Assembly: GCF_024171925.1 (NCBI RefSeq)
Contig: NZ_JAMTCO010000012.1
Coordinates: forward strand, 124,001-188,000
From: Actinokineospora diospyrosa
GTDB lineage: Bacteria > Actinomycetota > Actinomycetes > Mycobacteriales > Pseudonocardiaceae
Direction of reading: 5' to 3'
DNA: 64,000 bases
Position numbers and translations under genes: made by a program. This document shows positions 56,716 through 64,000 of the stretch, one piece after another (positions within the stretch are counted from its first letter, which is position 1; each line of letters begins with the position of its first letter). Below the pieces are notes generated by a model. That model did no database searches. It worked only from the letters and a program-made list of their open reading frames with translations, and was not told the origin of the DNA.

Positions 56716-58038
56716 TCACTGGGTGGTGGTCGGGGTCACGCTCGAGGTGTTGACGTCGGTCGAGGTCGGCGGTGCCGTGGTCGTGGTGGTCGTCGGCGTC
56801 GACGGGGTCGTGGTGGTCGTGGCCGCCGACGGGGTCGTGGTGGTGACCGCGGTGCTCGTCTGCCGCGGGGCGTTCGTGGTCGGGACGACGACCTTGGTCG
56901 GCCGCCCGGTCTCCGAAGGCCGGTCGCTGGTGGTGGGCACGACGACCGCGCTGGTCGGGTTGTCGACCGGGCCGGGCTGGTTGGCGGGCTCGGCCCCGGT
57001 CTCGCGGTTGATGATGAAGAACGTTCCCACAGCCAGGATCGCGGCCAGCCCCACCCCGGCGACTACCAGCGGCATCCGCGAGCGCGGCGGCAGCGGCGGC
57101 GGCGCGCCGACCGGCCGCGCCCGACCGGTCCTCGGGGTGAGCGCGGTCGGGTCGGCCGCGGCGACCAGGCGGGTGCGCGAGTCGGCCGCGGTCAGCACCG
57201 GCGGCAAGTCCGGCTCGTCGCCCCTGGCGACCGCGCCGAGCATGTCGCGGGCCCTGGCCGCGCTCGGCCGGACCTCGACGTCGGAGGCCAGCAGCGCGAT
57301 CAGCACGTCGGTCAGCGGGCCGGAGCGGGACGGCGGGTTGATCTTGCCGGAGGCGACCGCGTGCAGCAGGCCGAGGGTGTTCTCCGAGAGCCCGAACGGC
57401 GGCTCGCCCTCGGTGGCCGCGTAGAGCGTCGAGCCGAGGGAGAACACGTCGGAGGCGGCCGACGGGTCGCGGCCGACGGCGACCTCGGGGGCCAGGTAGG
57501 CGGGGGTACCGGCGATCAGGCCGGTCTTGGTGACGGTGACGTCGTCGGAGGCGCGGGAGATGCCGAAGTCGGTGATCTTCACCGAGCCGTCGTCGCCGAG
57601 CAGGATGTTGCCCGGCTTGATGTCGCGGTGCACGATCCCGGCCGCGTGCGCGGCGGCCAGGGCGGCGGCGACCTGCACGCCGATCGCGGCGACCTCGACC
57701 GGGTCGAGCGGGCCGCGCTCGGTGAGCGCGATCGCCAGGCTGACCGAGGGCAGGTACTCCATGATCAGGCAGGGGGCGCCGTCCTCGTCGACGACGTCGA
57801 ACACCGCGATCGCGTTCGGGTGGTGCAGCCGCGCGGCGATGCGGCCCTCGCGCTTGCAGCGGGCCACCGCCTCCTCGGCCTCGTCCTCGGGCAGCCCGGG
57901 CGGCAGCAGCAGCTTCTTGACCGCGACGGTCCGGTTCAACCGCTCGTCGACGCCCTGCCACACCACGCCCATGGCGCCGCTGCCGATGCGTCGCTCCAGC
58001 CGGTAGCGCCCGGCGACCAGCCGGCCCTCGTCGCTCAT
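56716..58038 (-). CDS. Receptor-type Ser/Thr protein kinase, upstream paralogue
   Basis: 440 residues. Kinase domain about 10-270 with RIGSGAMGVVWQGV, VAVKKLL, IVHRDIKPGNILL, TDFGIS and GTPAYLAPE, closely like the neighbouring kinase. After a Pro/Arg linker comes one helix (MPLVVAGVGLAAILAVGTFF, about 329-348). The outside part is only a Ser/Thr/Pro-rich tail with no folded domain. It sits first in the pair; the two are tandem duplicates that diverged in the extracytoplasmic part. SD GGGAGG precedes its ATG. Confidence 0.92.
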   Translation of the reverse strand: MSDEGRLVAGRYRLERRIGSGAMGVVWQGVDERLNRTVAVKKLLLPPGLPEDEAEEAVARCKREGRIAARLHHPNAIAVFDVVDEDGAPCLIMEYLPSVSLAIALTERGPLDPVEVAAIGVQVAAALAAAHAAGIVHRDIKPGNILLGDDGSVKITDFGISRASDDVTVTKTGLIAGTPAYLAPEVAVGRDPSAASDVFSLGSTLYAATEGEPPFGLSENTLGLLHAVASGKINPPSRSGPLTDVLIALLASDVEVRPSAARARDMLGAVARGDEPDLPPVLTAADSRTRLVAAADPTALTPRTGRARPVGAPPPLPPRSRMPLVVAGVGLAAILAVGTFFIINRETGAEPANQPGPVDNPTSAVVVPTTSDRPSETGRPTKVVVPTTNAPRQTSTAVTTTTPSAATTTTTPSTPTTTTTTAPPTSTDVNTSSVTPTTTQ

Positions 58039-58060
58039 CCCGACCGGAACCTCCCTTACC

Positions 58061-58078
58061 CGCGAAGCGCCTCGCGGG
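58061..58078 (-). promoter_or_regulatory. Small hairpin in the kinase leader
   Basis: CCGCGA and TCGCGG arms lie 23 nt before the upstream kinase start on the minus strand. Role uncertain. Confidence 0.35.
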
Positions 58079-58281
58079 CTGTTCGTCTACGGCGCGGGTG
58101 CGCGCCGCCGGGCACACCCCCGACACCGGCGTCGCCGGTTCGCCAACCAGGGGTGGCCGACCGTTCCAGGCTAGGCGTTCACGCAGCGCGCACGAACGCA
58201 GTCCCACCACCGCGGGGACGCCACCGGCGACGGCTACATATTGTCACAGGCATGCCCCGAACGGGGGCGCAACACCGGACT

Positions 58282-59130
58282 TCAGTCCAGCTGCGCGGAC
58301 ACCAACTCGGCGCCGATGATGCGCTGCGGCGCGGTCTTGGTGACCGTCAGTAGCTGCTGTACCCGCAGGTGCACACCGTCGCGCAAGTCGATGCGCAGCA
58401 CAGCGAGCACCCCGTCGCGCCGCTCTACCACGTCGAGCACCTCGATCCGGCTGACGTCGGTCCACGAGCCGAGGAATTCCCCGAGCGTGGTGCCCAGCAC
58501 ATCGCCCGCGATGAGCTCGAACGCCGAGCGCGGGTTGATCTCGATCAGCCGGTAGTACTCCAGCACCAGCTCGCGGCTGGAGGTGATCGCGCGGTAGCCC
58601 CGCTCCGAGCGCGCCGGGCTGGTGTCGCCCCTGCGCTGGCCGGTGCTCGCCGCGACCACGCGGCTGGTGGTAGTCGGCGGCGGGCTGATGCTGCCCGAGG
58701 CGGCGCCGGTGGACTGCGGGGCGAGCCGGGCGTCGACCTCGTACTCCTCGCCGGTGACCGCCCGGCCGATCTGGTGCGGCAGCAGCGCGCGCTCGCCGGT
58801 GATCTGGCCTGCCGCGGCGACGGCGCCCCTGGTGGCGTCCCGGTCGCGGGCGATGACGGTGGCCGCGGCGACCGCGCCGCAGAGGGTGACCACGGCCACG
58901 CCGAGGCCGGTGAGCTTGGCCAGCCGCGCGGTGCGCGAGTCCGGGTGGGCCGCGGCCGCGGGCGGCGCCGGTCGTTCGGGCGCGGGCACCGGCTGGGGGT
59001 CCACCGCCGGGGTGAACACGGGGTCGGGGTCGACCGGATCGCCACCGGTGCCGGGCCTGCGCTCGATCAACTCGGCGACGCGAACCGACCCGGAGCGCAC
59101 CCGGCGCCTGCCGGTCGTCGGACGATCCAC
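58282..59130 (-). CDS. Single-pass membrane protein with extracytoplasmic domain shared with the kinase
   Basis: 282 residues, GTG 59130 preceded by GGAGGAAA. A cytoplasmic basic N-terminus and Pro-rich linker precede one helix (LTGLGVAVVTLCGAVAAATV, about 86-105). The outside part ends in a domain LVLEYYRLIEINPRSAFELI, then EFLGSWTDVSRIEVLDVV and a beta end. That part resembles the C-terminus of the Ser/Thr kinase and of the next protein. No kinase motif. It may regulate or be a target of the adjacent kinases. Confidence 0.7.
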   Translation of the reverse strand: MDRPTTGRRRVRSGSVRVAELIERRPGTGGDPVDPDPVFTPAVDPQPVPAPERPAPPAAAAHPDSRTARLAKLTGLGVAVVTLCGAVAAATVIARDRDATRGAVAAAGQITGERALLPHQIGRAVTGEEYEVDARLAPQSTGAASGSISPPPTTTSRVVAASTGQRRGDTSPARSERGYRAITSSRELVLEYYRLIEINPRSAFELIAGDVLGTTLGEFLGSWTDVSRIEVLDVVERRDGVLAVLRIDLRDGVHLRVQQLLTVTKTAPQRIIGAELVSAQLD

Positions 59131-59407
59131 TGCCGCTTTCCTCCGCCTGACTCGCTCGTCGGGGCAACTCGTACCGTGCTGCCTTCTGCTCACACCAGTC
59201 TTTCTCGGCGTATCACCCGATCGAGGCGATACCTGGCCGCCAGATTCACTCGAAAGGAGCAGTGGTGACACACCGCTCCGGCCGGATCCCGCTGGGTCGG
59301 GTGCGATCGGACCAGTGCCGGGGGCCGCGCGGTCCATCACCGCGACCCCACCCCGCCCATCATGCCCCACCAGCGCGAAGAGGTGAACCGAGCGCGGATC
59401 CGGTCGG

Positions 59408-60496
59408 TCATGCCGCGGTCTTGTCGGCGGTGATGAGCGGGTCGTCGCCGTAGGAGAAGGTCAGCTCGCGCTGCTCGGTGCTGACCGACCCGTCCTCGCG
59501 GAACACCCGCAGCACCGACCGGGTGCGCGCCCGGGTCGGGTCGATGACGATCCGCTCGACCTGGACCCTGGTGACGCCCGCGTAGCGGCGCTGGATCTGC
59601 TCTTGGCCCTGGCGGCGCAGCTGCCCGCTGGTCATCGCGAACGCCGCGTCCGGGTCGGCGACCACGTCCCGGTAGTAGGCCTCGGTGCGGTCGCCCATGG
59701 TGTCCGGGTCGTTCGCGGGGACCACCAACATCGGGGTGACCACGGTGCTGCGCTTAGCGGCGCCGGTCGGCTGCTCCGGTTCGAAGAACGCGCCCGGCCC
59801 GCTGTCGGTGGTGGACGGTCCGATCGCGGCCGAGCCGGGGCTGCTGGGTGGGGCGGGCGGCGGTTCGGGGGGCGGCGCGGCCGAGCCGGGCGTGGGTGAG
59901 CCCGCCGTCGTGGTGGACGGGACCGCCGACTGGCTGCGGTCCGGTGTGGCGGTGAGCCCGGACGGGGCGTCGGTCATCGGTCGCGGGAACTGGCTGGGCA
60001 GGCCGGGGAGCGCCTCGACCACGTCCGGGCGGCGCGGACCGGTCATCAGCGTCACCGCCGCGTAGGTCAGGCCGAGGACGACCAACATGGCCGAGGTCAC
60101 CGCGAACCACGCCGCGTGCCGCCACGAGCGCGGCGGGGTCACCGAAGCCGGGATGCTGCCCAAGTCGAACTTGGCCAGCCCGGTGGCGGGACGGTCGACG
60201 CGGACGGTAGCGCCAACGACCGGCAGCACGTCGGTGTCGTCCGCGGCGCGGGCAGCGCTGGTACGCGAGTGCGCTCCCACACCGCGCACCCGCCGAGCCC
60301 GGGTACCGCAGGCGCGGTGCTTACCCGGCTCGACCTCCGAGCCGTCCGAGTCGTCTGGACAGTTGACGCTGTCGCCGTCGTCTATGTCGGCGCGGTCGTC
60401 ATCGTCGTAGTCGACGACGTCGAAGTCGTAGGCAGCGGGGTCTTCGGGGTTGTTGACGCTGTCGGGGGCGTTGGCCTGGCCGTCGCTTGGGGCCAT
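59408..60496 (-). CDS. Acidic single-pass membrane protein, second relative of the kinase ectodomain
   Basis: 362 residues. The N-terminal 55 residues are very acidic (VVDYDDDDRADIDDGDS). One helix near 130-150 (WFAVTSAMLVVLGLTYAAV). A Pro/Ser/Thr linker follows, and the last 95 residues, starting TEAYYRDVVADPDAAFAMTS, resemble the YY-x3-NP-x2-AF/W region of the kinase and the previous protein. The end (RRELTFSYGDDPLITADKTAA-like) is a beta strand. It lies 278 nt upstream of the previous gene on the same strand. Confidence 0.7.
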   Translation of the reverse strand: MAPSDGQANAPDSVNNPEDPAAYDFDVVDYDDDDRADIDDGDSVNCPDDSDGSEVEPGKHRACGTRARRVRGVGAHSRTSAARAADDTDVLPVVGATVRVDRPATGLAKFDLGSIPASVTPPRSWRHAAWFAVTSAMLVVLGLTYAAVTLMTGPRRPDVVEALPGLPSQFPRPMTDAPSGLTATPDRSQSAVPSTTTAGSPTPGSAAPPPEPPPAPPSSPGSAAIGPSTTDSGPGAFFEPEQPTGAAKRSTVVTPMLVVPANDPDTMGDRTEAYYRDVVADPDAAFAMTSGQLRRQGQEQIQRRYAGVTRVQVERIVIDPTRARTRSVLRVFREDGSVSTEQRELTFSYGDDPLITADKTAA

Positions 60497-60520
60497 CGTG
60501 CTGGGGACTCCTCTTCGCGT

Positions 60521-61252
60521 TCAGCCGGTGTTGACGACCTGGAACTCCTCGGCCAGCCGCCCCCTGGGCAGTCCGTACCTGGCCGCGGTGTCGGTGAAGT
60601 GCGCGAGCAGCCGGTCCGCCAACTCCGCGTCGGCGCCCACCTGGGAGACGTGGCAGCGCAACGCGGCCATCCGGCGCTCGAAGAAGTCGGTGGTGTCCAC
60701 GCAGTGGTTGCGCAGCTGCCGGGGCGCGTCGGCGAGCCACAGCTCGGCTACCGCCCACGGCTCGAGGCCCTCCTCGGCGTGCAGCTCGGGGAAGGCGTTG
60801 GGGTTGCGCGCGTCGGGGTAGACCGCGGCCAGGGTGGCGGTGCCGGTCGCCCGGTGGTCGGGGTGCGCGGTGGGCAGGTGGTCCCAGTTGATCTCGGGTG
60901 ACCAGGTGAGCACCCGGTGCGGGCGGACCCGGCGGATCACGCGCGTGAGGTCGCGGCGCAGCGCCTGGGTGGGTTCGACGGCGCCGTCCGGGTGGTCGAG
61001 GAAGACGACCTCGGCGACGCCGAGCAGGTCGGCGGCGTGCAGCTGCTCGGCCTGGCGCACGGCACCGGTCTCGGCGCGCGGGCGGGTGCCGTCACCGCCC
61101 GACTCGCCCCTGGTGACCAGGCAGTAGGTCACCGCGACCCCGGCCGAGGTCCAGCTCGCGACGGTGCCCGCGGCGCCGAAGTCGACGTCGTCGGGGTGCG
61201 CGCAGACCACCAGGGCCCGGCGCACGTCCTCGCGTGGGGTAGCTCCGATCAC
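60521..61252 (-). CDS. PIG-L family LmbE-like deacetylase
   Basis: 243 residues, GTG start. RALVVCAHPDDVDFGAAGTV with the zinc-binding AHPDD motif near residue 18, LVTRGESGGDG, and DHRATGTATLAAVYPDARNP with the third ligand His are all present. The family includes MshB and Mca of mycothiol metabolism and GlcNAc-type deacetylases; which one applies here cannot be told from sequence. Upstream of the acidic membrane protein by 24 nt, so they may share a transcript. Confidence 0.85.
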   Translation of the reverse strand: MIGATPREDVRRALVVCAHPDDVDFGAAGTVASWTSAGVAVTYCLVTRGESGGDGTRPRAETGAVRQAEQLHAADLLGVAEVVFLDHPDGAVEPTQALRRDLTRVIRRVRPHRVLTWSPEINWDHLPTAHPDHRATGTATLAAVYPDARNPNAFPELHAEEGLEPWAVAELWLADAPRQLRNHCVDTTDFFERRMAALRCHVSQVGADAELADRLLAHFTDTAARYGLPRGRLAEEFQVVNTG

Positions 61253-61357
61253 GCGGAGAAGACTAAGCGGTCACTCTCCGTTGTTTCGCCTGCGCCGCTG
61301 TCGCCCGGACCGCGCCACACGTTCGCGTGAAACGCGGCCGCGGATTCCCCGCTGGGT

Positions 61358-61666
61358 TCACTTGTCGGTGCGGTAGCGGTCCATGGTGGCGGTGAGCGCC
61401 TTGCCCGCGGCCGCGCCGGAGCCCGCCGCGATGAGGATCGCCACCACGTCGAGGAAGCCACCCCCGCTGGTCAGCAACCAGGCGAGCAGCGCCCCGGCGG
61501 TGGTGAACCCGGCGACGGGCCACCGACTGCGGACGTACGTGGCGACCGAGTTCCCGCTCACCCCGCGTTTGCGCGCCGCCGAGTTCAGCAGCGCGAGGTA
61601 ACCGGTGAGACCGAGGGCGGCGACCAGGGCCACGATGGCGACGAGGACCGCGATGAGATCCAACAT
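61358..61666 (-). CDS. Small membrane protein
   Basis: 102 residues, ATG 61666. Three hydrophobic segments (LDLIAVLVAIVALVAALGLT, VAGFTTAGALLAWLLTSGGG, FLDVVAILIAAGSGAAAGKA) separated by a basic loop (AARKRGVSGNSVATYVRSRW). No family recognised. It lies between a deacetylase and chorismate mutase, on the same strand as both. Confidence 0.65.
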   Translation of the reverse strand: MLDLIAVLVAIVALVAALGLTGYLALLNSAARKRGVSGNSVATYVRSRWPVAGFTTAGALLAWLLTSGGGFLDVVAILIAAGSGAAAGKALTATMDRYRTDK

Positions 61667-61743
61667 GGTCCCAGTCTGCCCCACCCCGGGCACCGGTAGA
61701 TGGGGGAATCTCCCCTAGTCGACCCTGGTTGCGCCCGGCGGGC

Positions 61744-62049
61744 TCAGCGGCCGAGCTTGCCCCGGCTCAGGTCCAGCAGCGCCATGGCCAGCGTGCGCCC
61801 GGCCGGGCCGAGCTCGCGGTAGCGGGCCATCACGTCCATCTCGCGGTTGACCACTATCCGCGGGCCACCGGCGGCCATCCGGGACGCCCCGATCGCCCTG
61901 GACACCTCCGCGCGGCGCTTGACCAGGCGCAGGATCTCCTGGTCGAGGACGTCGATCTCCTTGCGCAGCTCGGCGACCTCCTCGGGGGCGGGCAGCTCGA
62001 CGCTGGGCTTCTCGGACTCGGGCTTGTTCTCGGTGATCGGGCTCATCAT
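61744..62049 (-). CDS. Chorismate mutase (AroQ-type, intracellular)
   Basis: 101 residues. Converts chorismate to prephenate, the branch to Phe and Tyr. LRKEIDVLDQEILRLVKRRA near residue 27, then EVSRAIGASRMAAGGPRIVV and MDVMARYRELGPAGRTLAMA, and LLDLSRGKLGR at the end. This matches the short intracellular MtCM type of Mycobacterium (Rv0948c), which also lies beside uvrD1. ATG 62049 is directly followed by a second ATG; GAGGGAAG lies upstream. A leader peptide and a hairpin in the 5' region suggest attenuation by aromatic amino acids. Confidence 0.9.
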   Translation of the reverse strand: MMSPITENKPESEKPSVELPAPEEVAELRKEIDVLDQEILRLVKRRAEVSRAIGASRMAAGGPRIVVNREMDVMARYRELGPAGRTLAMALLDLSRGKLGR

Positions 62050-62095
62050 CTTCCCTCGGTGTTGGATCGCACCAGGTCACGTTCCCGAAGCAACG

Positions 62096-62125
62096 GAAGC
62101 CCCGGGTCCGTGGACTCGGGGCTTC
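62096..62125 (-). terminator. Leader hairpin before chorismate mutase (attenuator terminator)
   Basis: GAAGCCCCG pairs with CGGGGCTTC and inside it GTCC with GGAC around GT, giving a 30-nt stem-loop. It lies between the leader-peptide stop and the chorismate mutase start, where no other gene ends, so it is best explained as an intrinsic attenuator. The downstream T content is weak, as is usual in this GC-rich genome. Confidence 0.75.
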
Positions 62126-62143
62126 GCGGTGGGTTTGTGGTGC

Positions 62144-62203
62144 CTACGCCACTACGGGAGCCGGAGTCCGGGTCCCGTAGAAAAACTCGTAGCAGGTCAG
62201 CAC
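62144..62203 (-). CDS. Leader peptide for chorismate mutase attenuation
   Basis: Nineteen residues, MLTCYEFFYGTRTPAPVVA, from GTG 62203 to TAG. A GTG at 62221 would add six residues. Codons for Tyr, Phe, Phe and Tyr sit close together (YEFFY) 19 nt-scale upstream of the stop, and the terminator hairpin begins 18 nt after the stop. Low charged Phe or Tyr tRNA would stall a ribosome on this run, as in classic pheA-type attenuation. A related csm attenuator has been reported in Corynebacterium glutamicum. The start codon choice is uncertain. Confidence 0.7.
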   Translation of the reverse strand: MLTCYEFFYGTRTPAPVVA

Positions 62204-62251
62204 CCCACGAGTTTGGCACACGGCGGCGGCGCTGGGCGAGCAGTTGGGTGA

Positions 62252-62257
62252 ATTACA
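62252..62257 (-). promoter_or_regulatory. Possible -10 (TGTAAT) for the chorismate mutase leader
   Basis: TGTAAT on the minus strand lies 48 bp before the GTG at 62203, a reasonable distance for a short leader. No clear -35 stands out. Confidence 0.3.
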
Positions 62258-62338
62258 GGGGTCGGTCCGGGATGTGGATCGCGGCGCACCGGTGGCGTGG
62301 CCCGGTTGTCGGGGGCCACCGGTACGGTGGTCGCCACG

Positions 62339-64000
62339 ATGGAAGCTCTCTTCGACCTCCCCGCACCCGACCCCGGCCCGGCTCCCGAGCAGCGGCTCCC
62401 GGCGCGGGTGGCCGCACTGCTCGACGACCTCAACGACCACCAACGCCGTGCCGTCGAGCACGCCGGTACCCCGCTGCTGGTGGTGGCGGGCGCGGGCTCG
62501 GGCAAGACCCGGGTGCTGACCAGGCGCATCGCGTACCTGCTCGCCGAGCGGCACGTGCACCCCGGCCAGGTGATGGCGATCACCTTCACCAACAAGGCCG
62601 CCGCGGAGATGAAGGAGCGGGTGGCCGACCTGGTCGGGCGCCGGGCGAACGCGATGTGGGTGTCGACGTTCCACTCCATGTGCGTGCGGGTGCTGCGCCG
62701 CGAGGCCAAGTCGCTCGGGATGGGGTCCAGCTTCTCCATCTACGACGCCGACGACTCGCGCAGGCTGCTCACCCTGGTGGCCCGCGACCTGGACCTGGAC
62801 CCGAAGCGGTACCCGGCGCGCACCCTGTCGGTGCACATCTCGAACCTGAAGAACGAGCTCGTCGACGCCGAGACCGCGGCGCAGAACGCGAGCAACGACC
62901 TGGAGCGCCGGGTCGCCGAGGTGTACGCGGAGTACCAGCGCAGGCTCGCCCAGGCGAACGCGATGGACTTCGACGACCTGATCATGCGCACGGTCGAGGT
63001 GCTGCAGGCGTTCCCGGACGTCGCCGAGTACTACCACCGGCGGTTCCGGCACGTGCTGGTCGACGAGTACCAGGACACCAACCACGCGCAGTACACCCTG
63101 GTGCGGAAGCTGGTCGGCAAGGGCGACGACGGACTGCCCCCGGCGGAGCTGTGCGTCGTCGGTGACGCGGACCAGTCCATCTACGCGTTCCGCGGCGCGA
63201 CGATCCGCAACATCGTCGAGTTCGAACGGGACTACCCGAACGCGACCACCGTGCTGCTCGAGCAGAACTACCGGTCCACGCAGAACATCCTCACGGCGGC
63301 GAACGCGGTCATCTCGCGCAACGCGAACCGGCGCGACAAGCGGCTGTGGACGGCCGAGGGCGACGGCGAGAAGATCGTCGGCTACGTCGGCGACAACGAG
63401 CACGACGAGGCCAGCTTCGTCGCCAACGAGATCGACCGGTTGGTCGACTCCGGGGTGGCGAACAACAGCGACGTCGCGGTGTTCTACCGGACCAACAACC
63501 AGTCCCGGGTCTTCGAGGAGATCTTCATCCGGTTGGGGCTGCCCTACCGGGTGGTCGGCGGCGTCCGGTTCTACGAGCGCCGGGAGATCCGCGACGCCCT
63601 TGCGTACCTGCGGGTGTTGGCGAACCCGGACGACACGGTCAGCCTGCGCCGGGTGCTCAACGTGCCCAAGCGCGGCATCGGCGAGCGGGCCGAGGCGTGC
63701 GTGTCCACCTACGCCGACCGGGAGCGGATCACCTTCGCCGCGGCGTTGCGCGCGGCGACCGAGGGCAAGGTCCCGCTGCTCAACCCGCGCTCGCAGCGGG
63801 CCGTGTCCGGGTTCGTCGAGCTGATCGATGGGCTGCGCCGGTTCGTCGACGACGGCCAGGACGTGGCCGAGGTGCTCGACGCGGTGCTCGACCAGACCGG
63901 CTACCGCGCGGAGCTGGAGGCCAGCGACGACCCGCAGGACGCGTCCCGGCTGGAGAACCTCAACGAGCTGGTCACCGTCGCCAGGGAGTTCACCGAGGCG
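62339..64000 (+). CDS. pcrA: UvrD/PcrA-type DNA helicase, truncated at the right edge
   Basis: 554 codons are visible and the frame continues past the end. Superfamily I helicase: motif I GAGSGKTRVL near residue 50, MAITFTNKAAAEMKER (motif Ia), VDEYQDTNHAQY (motif II), GDADQSIYAFRGA (motif III) and LEQNYRSTQNIL (motif IV). It unwinds DNA in repair and replication restart. It is divergent from chorismate mutase, matching the Rv0948c/uvrD1 neighbourhood of mycobacteria. The C-terminal motifs lie outside the window. Confidence 0.95.
   Translation, partial: MEALFDLPAPDPGPAPEQRLPARVAALLDDLNDHQRRAVEHAGTPLLVVAGAGSGKTRVLTRRIAYLLAERHVHPGQVMAITFTNKAAAEMKERVADLVGRRANAMWVSTFHSMCVRVLRREAKSLGMGSSFSIYDADDSRRLLTLVARDLDLDPKRYPARTLSVHISNLKNELVDAETAAQNASNDLERRVAEVYAEYQRRLAQANAMDFDDLIMRTVEVLQAFPDVAEYYHRRFRHVLVDEYQDTNHAQYTLVRKLVGKGDDGLPPAELCVVGDADQSIYAFRGATIRNIVEFERDYPNATTVLLEQNYRSTQNILTAANAVISRNANRRDKRLWTAEGDGEKIVGYVGDNEHDEASFVANEIDRLVDSGVANNSDVAVFYRTNNQSRVFEEIFIRLGLPYRVVGGVRFYERREIRDALAYLRVLANPDDTVSLRRVLNVPKRGIGERAEACVSTYADRERITFAAALRAATEGKVPLLNPRSQRAVSGFVELIDGLRRFVDDGQDVAEVLDAVLDQTGYRAELEASDDPQDASRLENLNELVTVAREFTEA

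Overview
The window is high-GC DNA with GTG/TTG starts, many leaderless genes, two Ser/Thr kinases and a type-VII-secretion-like substrate operon. This points to a filamentous actinomycete, most likely Pseudonocardiaceae. That assignment is inferred from gene content and gene order, not from a database search. The stretch looks mostly chromosomal core, because its order (nucleoside uptake and salvage, sdhCDAB, carboxypeptidase, trpS; chorismate mutase next to pcrA) matches what I recall from other actinomycetes. Small accessory islands are set into it.

Layout. 0-4.3 kb: 5'-truncated view of a Doc/RHH toxin-antitoxin pair, two TetR regulators, upp, a DUF1707-type protein and a membrane protein. 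4.3-9.7 kb: deoC, a catalytic and a half-length aldehyde dehydrogenase, an AraC regulator, and a secreted intradiol dioxygenase fused to a carbohydrate-binding module. 9.7-11 kb: a Fic protein behind a Panacea-domain protein, a candidate toxin-antitoxin pair. 11-15 kb: EspC-like / NlpC-P60 / YbaB / YbaB operon plus an acidic protein. 15-20.2 kb: add, a coiled-coil protein, an MFS exporter and its divergent TetR. 20.2-22.3 kb: a pentanucleotide array, a repeated intergenic element and an NLR-like STAND ATPase with an N-terminal RHIM-like motif. 22.3-29 kb: deoA-cdd-permease-permease-ATPase-BMP lipoprotein, all leftward. 29.6-33 kb: sdhCDAB. 33-45.8 kb: lipoprotein, membrane proteins, D-Ala-D-Ala carboxypeptidase, YihY, trpS, a subtilase, an orphan MNT nucleotidyltransferase and xthA. 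46-49 kb: icd, a small HTH protein, a GNAT and a YdjM-like membrane protein. 49-55 kb: a seven-FnIII secreted protein, a Cys-rich protein and a membrane-anchored NB-ARC/TPR protein. 55-60.5 kb: two receptor kinases and two membrane proteins that share a similar extracytoplasmic domain. 60.5-64 kb: PIG-L deacetylase, membrane protein, chorismate mutase with an apparent aromatic leader-peptide attenuator, and pcrA running off the right edge.

How the genes work together. BMP lipoprotein, ATPase and two permeases import nucleosides. Cdd, Add, DeoA, DeoC and Upp salvage the base and the sugar; the two aldehyde dehydrogenases after deoC may handle the aldehyde product. SdhCDAB and Icd are core respiration.

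Most notable signals: (1) a leader peptide with Tyr-Glu-Phe-Phe-Tyr codons followed by a strong hairpin in front of chorismate mutase; (2) four copies of a conserved element made of TTATCCACA box(es) about 60-65 bp upstream of TAGACTGG and a GC hairpin; (3) the Panacea-Fic pair; (4) the NLR-like protein with an amyloid-type motif; (5) widespread leaderless starts with a -10 hexamer 6-7 nt before the start codon.
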